Of a stretch of 48,861 nt of DNA, positions 42,417-48,861 are shown piece after piece. Numbering within the stretch: the stretch's first letter is position 1; each line of letters starts with the position of its first letter. The position numbers and the translations under genes were made by a program. This stretch comes from Chitinispirillaceae bacterium. Lineage in GTDB: Bacteria; Fibrobacterota; Chitinivibrionia; Chitinivibrionales; Chitinispirillaceae. The stretch is from positions 1-48,861 of the forward strand of contig JAFGIN010000177.1 in NCBI GenBank assembly GCA_016929595.1. Direction: 5' to 3'. The notes under the pieces are model-generated. The model was given only the letters and a program-made list of their open reading frames with translations. It was not told the origin of the DNA and ran no database searches.

Positions 42417-45251
42417 TCACGTCTGCATCTGCACCTTCAGACCCCTTGGCAGCTGCTCGCCAAACACGCTGCTTTTTTCTTCATCATCAAGATTTCCGCC
42501 ACTGGTGATCAATTCGATAAAATGGTGAGCGGCCTTATGTTTTTTCATGCTGGTTATTACATTTTCGCGGATTGTATCATCAATATCACGATACCGGTCG
42601 TTACACTTACGACAGAGCTGCATCAGAGCAAGAAATGCTGTTGCGTTTGGTTTCGCTTTATCGATTATAAATTGAGCCCATCTGCCTGCAGCCTCCTGTG
42701 AAACGAGTTCATTAAGCGGACCATACATTGGAACCCGTGCTCCGAACCGTCCAATTGCCCACACTGCCGCATCAGCCAGTACATCACCTCTCGATAGTAC
42801 CTTCTGTATAGCTAAAGAACCTAGTTCCTCTTTTTGTCCTGATTTCAGATATTCCAGCGAACCAAGCAATCTCCAGATTTCGCATTGCTCCTGAACACCA
42901 TATTTAATTTCACTTTTTGCTTTCTGTTTTCTTTTACTATCAATATCCCTGAACATGTTCCTGAACGCTGCTATAAGCGGTATCGCCAGCGCCTGCTGCT
43001 GTCCGCTGTTCAACCCTCCGGCTATCCTGCGCCATAACACCCACCATTCTGCTGTACAGGACTGGTTTTTCTGGTGAACGACTCCTTTTTGAAAAAGCAA
43101 CCATGTCTGCTTGATTCTCCAGTCATCAACAGCATAACCGTACCCCGGACGAAGTGAAAAACCAAGTAAATTCAACCAGCGTGCTTCATATACAGGATCC
43201 ACACTTCTGCACAACTGCTGGTCCAGGATAATTTCCCAGAATGCCCGCAACAAAGATGGAGGCCACTGACTCCTGTCAGCATCCGTTGCAGTCTCGAGAT
43301 TTCTCACAAGATTCTGTGGAGTGAGATTCTCGGGATTACGCCTTTGAAATGTATCAGCAATCAAAGTGCGGCACCGTTCAACCATTTCCGAATCCACAAC
43401 CCCCTGCGATTCACCATCCGCTCTATGAGCAGTGATATCAGTTCTTGTAGCTGACCGTACATCGAACTGAAGTTTCCACTCCCTGTTTCCGACAGTCTCA
43501 CTACACCACAAGTCAAGTGTTCCTATTTCTGTGAGTTTTACATTAAGAATTACTCGTGCTGTGTCCGCTTCAAGCTTCCTTCCGGAACGCAGGACAGTTC
43601 GGATCGGAGGCAGTGCATACATCTCCAGTGGATCGGGCTCGACAAGATCCCCCGGATTATCGGTTGTACGGCGACTTGACACAAACAGAGGAAATTCAAC
43701 TGGTTGTCTTATAAGAAGATCGAAGTGTCGATCCTTAAGATCAACATGCTCCCCCTCCTGAAGTCCTGCCGGAGCAAGACAGAATGCCTGCATTCCCTTA
43801 TCCGTTTCAACACCGATATAATAAGACCGGGCTAGTCCTGCGTTTATGCGGACTCCGCCCCCCCTTCTTACCAGACCATAATAGGCAGCCCCTTGCGACA
43901 CAGCCAGTTCCGGGCTCTTATTTTCAAAAACTATCGGTTCCCATGGTATTTCATTGCTGCTGTACCATGATCGTAATACGTCAAGTAATCTTCTCTTTAT
44001 TTTTGATGACGTAAGTACACCGCCATTAAAAAGTACAATGTCGGGACGGGATGGGTCGCCCTGTTTATTCTGTGAAAATTGTAATGCAATATTCCTGTGT
44101 GAAGTTAAAAAAGAGGCCAGATACCTTGTTACCGCAGCATCAGAAGCATACGGGAGACCAAACTCCTGAAACCCTGATTGACGACACGAAGGGACAGCAT
44201 TTATATCGGTAAAAGGGAAAAATCCATCGATAAGCACCTTTTCAACTTCGTCGCGATCGAGTTCCACCTGAATGCTTCCACCAATCAGGGAACTCCCGCT
44301 TCCAGGAATTGAAATGGTGTACTTCCCGGGTGCCTCATCACTAAACAGTGTTTCTTTCGCTTTCCTGCAAACACCAACAAGTGTCCCAAATTGCCGGGGT
44401 GAAAGTTTTATACTCTTTAGTTTTACCCGCTCTACATGATATGCAAGAGCCAGGTCAATATTATCACCACCAAGGATAAGATGATCTCCCACCGCAATAC
44501 GATAAAACTGCACCGTACCATCACTGTTCCCTCTTACCTGGATCATGGTGAAATCGGTTGTACCACCACCGATATCACAAATCAGAATTTTTTGACCGGG
44601 CTGCACTTTGTTACGCCAGTCTTTTGCATGAACCTGAATCCATGCATAAAAAGCAGCTTGCGGCTCTTCAAGAAGAACGATACGTTTCATCTCAGCCTGT
44701 GAAGCTGCTTCAACGGTCAACTCCCGTGCCACTTCATCAAATGATGCCGGAACCGTTATGATAAGATCCTGTTCTTCAAAGGGGTATTCAGGATAGTTGT
44801 AATTCCATGCTTCCCGGAGGTGATAAAGGTATTTCGATGATGCTGTAACCGGTGAGATCTTTTCCACATCTTCCGCCGCATGCCATGGCAGCAGCGGTGC
44901 CGTTCTGTCAACTCCTGCATGGCTCAGCCATGATTTTGCAGACGAGACCATACGTCCCGGAACTTGGGTGCCGTGCTCACGTGCGAAAATACCGGTAATA
45001 CAGTTTTTTGCGGATTTGTCCCAGGGCATTGCAAGTGAAGCTTCCGCAAACTCTGATTCTGCGACATCATAATAGAATGATGGATATAGTTGCTGCGCAT
45101 CAATCTCACCCGGAGCGATGACCTGCTTGACAAAGAAATCCTTTATCTGGATAGGCGAAGTTTCAGTATCGACATACGATACTGAAATATTTGTTGTCCC
45201 CAGATCGACTCCAATTATGTATCTGGATTTTTTCAGTTCATTTTCGTCCAT
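42417..45251 (-). CDS. Hsp70-family protein, long form with C-terminal extension
   Basis: About 944 aa from the ATG at 45251 (MDENELKKSRYIIGVDLGTTN); a longer frame would overlap the upstream gene. The N-terminal Hsp70 ATPase domain shows GVDLGTTNISVSY, ICDIGGGTTDFTMI and GGDNIDLALAYH, with VLFNGGVLTS near 420. A short beta region follows, then about 350 residues rich in helices (GFSLRPGYGYAVDDWRIKQTW) that match the DUF3731-type extension of such Hsp70 homologues. Lid and substrate regions of classical DnaK are not recognised. It lies 8 bp after the paralogous gene and converges on the VWA gene. Confidence 0.87.
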   Translation of the reverse strand: MDENELKKSRYIIGVDLGTTNISVSYVDTETSPIQIKDFFVKQVIAPGEIDAQQLYPSFYYDVAESEFAEASLAMPWDKSAKNCITGIFAREHGTQVPGRMVSSAKSWLSHAGVDRTAPLLPWHAAEDVEKISPVTASSKYLYHLREAWNYNYPEYPFEEQDLIITVPASFDEVARELTVEAASQAEMKRIVLLEEPQAAFYAWIQVHAKDWRNKVQPGQKILICDIGGGTTDFTMIQVRGNSDGTVQFYRIAVGDHLILGGDNIDLALAYHVERVKLKSIKLSPRQFGTLVGVCRKAKETLFSDEAPGKYTISIPGSGSSLIGGSIQVELDRDEVEKVLIDGFFPFTDINAVPSCRQSGFQEFGLPYASDAAVTRYLASFLTSHRNIALQFSQNKQGDPSRPDIVLFNGGVLTSSKIKRRLLDVLRSWYSSNEIPWEPIVFENKSPELAVSQGAAYYGLVRRGGGVRINAGLARSYYIGVETDKGMQAFCLAPAGLQEGEHVDLKDRHFDLLIRQPVEFPLFVSSRRTTDNPGDLVEPDPLEMYALPPIRTVLRSGRKLEADTARVILNVKLTEIGTLDLWCSETVGNREWKLQFDVRSATRTDITAHRADGESQGVVDSEMVERCRTLIADTFQRRNPENLTPQNLVRNLETATDADRSQWPPSLLRAFWEIILDQQLCRSVDPVYEARWLNLLGFSLRPGYGYAVDDWRIKQTWLLFQKGVVHQKNQSCTAEWWVLWRRIAGGLNSGQQQALAIPLIAAFRNMFRDIDSKRKQKAKSEIKYGVQEQCEIWRLLGSLEYLKSGQKEELGSLAIQKVLSRGDVLADAAVWAIGRFGARVPMYGPLNELVSQEAAGRWAQFIIDKAKPNATAFLALMQLCRKCNDRYRDIDDTIRENVITSMKKHKAAHHFIELITSGGNLDDEEKSSVFGEQLPRGLKVQMQT

Positions 45252-45259
45252 TACTACGT

Positions 45260-47047
45260 TCAATCCTTCTTGTCTCTTACACTGAACTCGAGTTTCCATG
45301 TGTCCTCTGATACTGTACTATTGCAACTCAGTTCAAACATGCCAAGTTCAGTTATCCTCGAATGGAAACGAACCGGCACATACCCTTCTGCAAATTTTTC
45401 ACTGCCCTTGAGCTGTGATTCAAGTGAGTCGGTTTCCATAAACTGCGGTTCAGTACAGTTTGGTATCAGATCACCGGGAGCATCATGTGTTCTTTCTGAT
45501 GAACTGAAAAAACGGAATTTCACCGGTTCTCCAACAACCAGCCCGATCTCATTTCCCGGCACATCTGTCTCAGTACCTTCTTCCATGCCGAAAGGAACAA
45601 CACACAATGCGTTTAACGGGCGCTCAAAACCTGGAACCGCCGGCCCTGCAGTTTCAATCCCGATATAGTAAGAGCGCGCTGTTCCTCCACGAATACGAAT
45701 ACCTTTTCCACGTTTTGCAAACGCGTAATAGGCTGCACCCCTTGCGACTGCGTAATCATAGTCAGGATTTTTAGAGAGCATATCAACAGGTTCATTACTA
45801 AACCATTGTGAAACGGTGTTGAGCAACTGCAATCTGAATACATCCGATTTGAACACGCCACCGGTAAACAGAAGGTGCGTTGGCCTGACCGGAACACCAT
45901 TCTCTCCATGGGCACCTAAAAACTGGGCCAGATGTCTTGTTATTGCTGTATCAGACTCAAATGGTAATCCTATCTCTCTGAAACCTGATGCAACTTTACG
46001 GCTCGGACGAGCATCACTGTCGCATGATGGAAAGAAGCCTTCACGAAGCAGTTTTTCAACTTCAGCCGCCACAAGATCGACCGAAACCGTTCCCCCGATC
46101 AGTTTCGAACCTCGCCCCAGAATCGCAACCGGATGTTTTTCGGGGTGTTTTTCCGATAACAACTGTTCCTTTGCAGCACGACATGCATGCCACAGTGACA
46201 CCGACTGCCATGCATCAAGCTGCACCCCTTTATCGGCAAACATCATCCGGGCGTAATGCGCAATGGTCAAATCCATATTGTCGCCACCGACAAGGATATG
46301 ATTTCCAACCGCGACTCTTTTCAGAAACAGATCGCCCTCCTCCTGATCGACACCAATCAGCGTGAAATCAGTAGTTCCACCGCCGACATCACAAATGAGA
46401 AGTATATCTCCAAGCCTCAGTTGTGAACGCCAGTTGTCACCGGCATCAGAAAGCCATGAATAAACCGTCGCCTGCGGTTCTTCAAGCAGGACAATATCTG
46501 CGGGGAAACCCGCTTTCTGCGCAGCCTCCATGGTAAGCTCACGTGCACTGGCATCAAATGACGCCGGCACTGTGAGAACAACATCCTGAATGTTAAACGG
46601 TGCATCAGGAAACTGATTATTCCACACAGCTGCGCAATATTCCAGATATCTCCTTGACGCTTCAACCGGTGAAATTTTTCGTACGTCAGCGGGAGCATTC
46701 CAGGGAAGAATTGCATCTCTCCTATCAACTTTACTGTGTGCAAGCCACGATTTGGCAGCAGTAACGGCCCGTGCGGGCACATCGGCAGTCTGTTTTCTGG
46801 CAAGTTCGCCAATGACATAATTTCTTTTCTTATCCCAGGGGAGACCATACACCCCCTTCTCCGTTTCAGCATCAGTTGCCAGATAACAAAATGACGGCAG
46901 TGATGTGCGCTGTTCAAGTGTTGATGCACTTGTTAATTGTGGGATCTGAAGAAGCTGTATTGAATGCTTCTCATCATTTTTGTCAACATACGCAATAACG
47001 GTATTAGTAGTCCCGAGATCTATGCCAATTGCATAACGGGCATCCAT
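45260..47047 (-). CDS. Hsp70-family protein, short form
   Basis: Protein of 595 aa. The ATPase domain has AIGIDLGTTNTVIAYVD, ICDVGGGTTDFTLIG, GGDNMDLTIAHYA and LLFTGGVFKSDVF. The rest is a beta-rich region homologous to the middle of the longer neighbour (GTARSYYIGIETAG, FRFFSSSERTHDAPGDL). It is much shorter in the C-terminus than DnaK and has no typical helical lid. Both Hsp70 proteins share the pattern LPWDK and KSWLAHS, so they arose from one duplication. No dnaJ or grpE gene is nearby. Confidence 0.9.
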   Translation of the reverse strand: MDARYAIGIDLGTTNTVIAYVDKNDEKHSIQLLQIPQLTSASTLEQRTSLPSFCYLATDAETEKGVYGLPWDKKRNYVIGELARKQTADVPARAVTAAKSWLAHSKVDRRDAILPWNAPADVRKISPVEASRRYLEYCAAVWNNQFPDAPFNIQDVVLTVPASFDASARELTMEAAQKAGFPADIVLLEEPQATVYSWLSDAGDNWRSQLRLGDILLICDVGGGTTDFTLIGVDQEEGDLFLKRVAVGNHILVGGDNMDLTIAHYARMMFADKGVQLDAWQSVSLWHACRAAKEQLLSEKHPEKHPVAILGRGSKLIGGTVSVDLVAAEVEKLLREGFFPSCDSDARPSRKVASGFREIGLPFESDTAITRHLAQFLGAHGENGVPVRPTHLLFTGGVFKSDVFRLQLLNTVSQWFSNEPVDMLSKNPDYDYAVARGAAYYAFAKRGKGIRIRGGTARSYYIGIETAGPAVPGFERPLNALCVVPFGMEEGTETDVPGNEIGLVVGEPVKFRFFSSSERTHDAPGDLIPNCTEPQFMETDSLESQLKGSEKFAEGYVPVRFHSRITELGMFELSCNSTVSEDTWKLEFSVRDKKD

Positions 47048-47129
47048 TATGTTTTCTCCTTTTTAATATTCGAATATGGTGATAACGGTTCTCAGGCAAA
47101 TGACACACCGCATCAGTCCTCAATCTCAA

Positions 47130-47663
47130 TCAGGGCAGTTCCACCTCTACAGGTGCAATAATAGTTGCCGATTCATCACTCCCCTGCCACTGCGGCAGTT
47201 CCAGACGTGTGGCATTCCATCCCCGGTGACGAACAACGCCATTAAAAGGTGGCTTTCCGGTCACATTTCCGCTTAAACGATAAAATGATGGATCAAAACC
47301 GGCAGGAACCGTCACCTGCTTACCTTCTTCATTTTCGGAAATTGGATGAGGAGCGCATACCCTGTCCAGTACACTTTTACAATCACGATGTACATCACGT
47401 ACCGCCGCCCCGATCTGAGCATCAGAATAAGTATCGATCGGTTCCATAAGAAAGTCGACAAGTCGTCCTTCACGCTGAAATGCAGCCAGAAGCTGAATAG
47501 AATCGCTCTGCTTTTTTTTAACTGGCTTTATCTCCTTTTTCACCACCTCCGGCTCGGAAGGAGGCAGATCAGAGAAAAACTCAGCCACTTTATCGGAAAA
47601 ACGTTTATTGAAAATTATCCAGAAAAATGATCGCAGTGCAACTTCAATGCGGTTCATATTCAT
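47130..47663 (-). CDS. DUF2760 family protein
   Basis: Protein of 177 aa. The DUF2760 pattern is clear: LLAAFQREGRLVDFLMEPIDTYSDAQIGAAVRDVHRDCKSVLD, VTVPAGFDPSFYRLSGNV, PPFNGVVRHRGW, and the end IIAPVEVEL. Such proteins are usually encoded just upstream of one or two Hsp70 homologues, as here. The function is not known; a co-chaperone or client-recognition role is only a guess from context. First gene of the module, 82 bp before the short Hsp70. Confidence 0.88.
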   Translation of the reverse strand: MNMNRIEVALRSFFWIIFNKRFSDKVAEFFSDLPPSEPEVVKKEIKPVKKKQSDSIQLLAAFQREGRLVDFLMEPIDTYSDAQIGAAVRDVHRDCKSVLDRVCAPHPISENEEGKQVTVPAGFDPSFYRLSGNVTGKPPFNGVVRHRGWNATRLELPQWQGSDESATIIAPVEVELP

Positions 47664-48170
47664 CCTTTCAATTGATGTAGAAACAGATTTCGGTTAACAC
47701 AATTATACAGATCAAAGAGAAATTGTACTAATCGTGAAATAATAAAAACGATGAAACGAATCGATGCAAAATACCGGCTAACAGAGGAGACTCTTAAACC
47801 TGATTTCCGTAGCGAGGTGGACACTGCACAGTAACATATTGAATTAATAAGATTTAAGTACGATTGTTGTAGTATCAGAATTATAAAACACAAACGCACC
47901 CGAATTGTCTATCAACCAACAGTTATTATGCCAGACCCAGCTTCAGGATTCAGGTCAACCCTTTGAACTAATCCGTCATCAGCACCGATAAAATACTATA
48001 ATGGAGTACGCATCAGCATAATTAGCAAGAAAAACAGAGAAAAAGTTTAATCAGGGATTGAACATAGCTCTTGTTGTCCACAGGAAGACATTTGTTATAT
48101 TCCATGCTTTCTGCACAATTTCATTCATCAGTGTTGATTATCATAAATAACTCTGAACAAGAGGATTGCA
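47664..48170. other. Divergent intergenic region, 507 bp
   Basis: Upstream of the DUF2760/Hsp70 operon and of the last gene. No CIRCE-type inverted repeat (TTAGCACTC...GAGTGCTAA) is present, so HrcA control of the Hsp70 operon is not supported. A possible promoter for the rightward gene is listed separately. Confidence 0.5.
48074..48101 (+). promoter_or_regulatory. Possible promoter of the last gene
   Basis: TTGTCC (48074-48079) and TATATT (48096-48101) are separated by 16 bp, about 70 bp before the start codon. Consensus match is moderate. Confidence 0.3.
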
Positions 48171-48734
48171 ATGAACCGGATCATCGAAAACTATTCCAAC
48201 AAAAAAGACATCGTTTTCTGCAAAGCATCTCTGAAACACAATGTTTATGAAATTCCGCTTTGTATGTCAGAAGTTCTCAAAAGTGATGAATTTTGTGCGT
48301 TCAAACTCATGGGCATTCCCCCAAACAGAAAATCACACGATAGTTTTGCTGTTGTCTGCACCATTAGCCATAGTACCAGTGATACAAAGCCGGATACAGC
48401 CCCGGATGCTTTTAAGCCGGAATTGAAATTAAAAGCCATTGAGAGTGACTTTGATCCGGAGAGAAAGAACTTTGGTGATCTGCTTGCGAAACAGCTGAAA
48501 TTCTCCACCAGAAACTGTCCGTTTAGAAATTACCCGATACAAATCGATATAAAAAAATCGGAAAATTTTTCGCCCGTAACAGCATTCGAAATAGCCATGG
48601 ACCTTCATGTACTCGATCAGAATTCCAATCACCTTTACAATTTTATCCTCGACTGGCCATCGAGAATTGCGATATTCAAAATACCGGAGAAAGCAGCTCC
48701 AGCTTTTATTACTTGCTATTTTTCGGATGTCTAA
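48171..48734 (+). CDS. Hypothetical protein, 187 aa
   Basis: I do not recognise a family. It starts at ATG 48171 with GAGGA seven bases upstream. The protein is soluble-looking, with no signal peptide or membrane span, and mixes charged and aromatic stretches. Two segments stand out: CRAFKLMGIPPNRKSHDSF-like polar turns near residue 45 and FILDWPSRIAIFKIPEK near 160. PilZ-like or another small beta domain is possible but not supported by a motif. The stop codon lies inside a hairpin. Confidence 0.75.
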   Translation: MNRIIENYSNKKDIVFCKASLKHNVYEIPLCMSEVLKSDEFCAFKLMGIPPNRKSHDSFAVVCTISHSTSDTKPDTAPDAFKPELKLKAIESDFDPERKNFGDLLAKQLKFSTRNCPFRNYPIQIDIKKSENFSPVTAFEIAMDLHVLDQNSNHLYNFILDWPSRIAIFKIPEKAAPAFITCYFSDV

Positions 48735-48757
48735 TTCTAAATTGTTAGAATTAGACA
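48728..48757 (+). terminator. Hairpin over the stop codon of the last gene
   Basis: TGTCTAATTCTAA (48728-48740) pairs perfectly with TTAGAATTAGACA (48745-48757): a 13-bp stem with a 4-base loop. The TAA stop is in the left arm. No T-tract follows, so it may protect the mRNA end rather than terminate alone. Confidence 0.5.
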
Positions 48758-48758
48758 C

Positions 48759-48841
48759 CGGTCGTCGATCCCGAGCTCGGGACGAGACGACCGCATCTTA
48801 AGCAAATCCCGCTTGTCATTTCGACTCCGCTCAATGACCGG
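48759..48841. repeat. REP-like GC-rich palindromic element at the right edge
   Basis: CGGTCGTC (48759-48766) pairs with GACGACCG (48786-48793) and encloses the perfect palindrome TCCCGAGCTCGGGA (48769-48782). Further on lies GTCATTTCGACTCCGCTCAA with GACCGG, a sequence type common in intergenic repeats of many genomes. It runs close to the window end, so its full extent is unknown. Confidence 0.6.
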
Positions 48842-48861
48842 GTGATGCTATTTTGGTATTC

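Noticed and set aside
47664-47720. HrcA/CIRCE heat-shock operator before the Hsp70 module
   Set aside because: No matching inverted repeat found.
47660-47899. 79-codon minus-strand frame upstream of the DUF2760 gene
   Set aside because: Hydrophobic low-information sequence without start signals or family resemblance.

Overview
The window looks like chromosomal DNA of an AT-leaning Gram-negative bacterium. Signs of two membranes are a LolD/MacB-type exporter with a periplasmic adaptor, secreted proteins ending in T9SS-like sorting domains, and a TonB-C-like protein. Together with a divergent glycogen phosphorylase homologue and a GH30 glycosidase, the gene mix recalls Fibrobacterota (Chitinivibrionia-type) or a neighbouring phylum. 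That placement is inference from gene content, not a phylogenetic result.

Layout. 1-10.3 kb, minus strand: a seven-gene operon for a membrane-bound energy-converting hydrogenase-related (Ehr) complex. It has two HyfB-like, one NuoH/HyfC-like, one HyfE-like and one HyfF-like membrane subunits, a NuoCD/HyfG-like large subunit without the Ni-binding cysteines, and a fused ferredoxin/NuoB-like small subunit. A HTH-PTS EIIA protein lies just upstream. Heptanucleotide repeat arrays flank the two peripheral subunits. 10.8-14.8 kb: thioredoxin/DsbD-like redox protein, Nfu-type Fe-S scaffold, DUF116 protein, XPB helicase. 15.1-19.3 kb, plus strand: purA, a bifunctional-nuclease family protein, panD, a LytR_C protein, rsfS, and a protein made of the two tRNA-binding domains of arginyl-tRNA synthetase without the catalytic core. 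19.3-22.8 kb, minus: Tex-like S1 protein, lysine-rich H1-like protein, LOG-family protein. 22.9-24.8 kb, plus: a cytosolic YkuD-fold enzyme overlapping a MurC/Mpl-type ligase, probably a peptidoglycan-recycling pair. 24.8-27.9 kb, minus: ABC ATPase, FtsX-type permease, HlyD-type adaptor. 28-34.2 kb: secreted GH30 glycosidase, antitoxin-like small protein, C25/caspase-like secreted protein, response regulator, TonB-C-like protein. 34.6-39.4 kb: folE facing ptsI, which overlaps a phosphorylase-like gene whose active-site motifs are largely altered. 39.9-48.9 kb: tRNA-Ser(GCT), VWA/Calx-beta surface protein, a two-Hsp70 plus DUF2760 module, a hypothetical protein, and a REP-like palindrome at the right edge.

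The points most worth a second look are the ArgRS-like protein without a catalytic core, the probable pseudo-phosphorylase coupled to PTS Enzyme I, the nickel-less Ehr complex with an adjacent PTS-type regulator, the YkuD-Mur ligase pair, the Hsp70/Hsp70/DUF2760 module, and the seven-base periodicity of several intergenic repeats.
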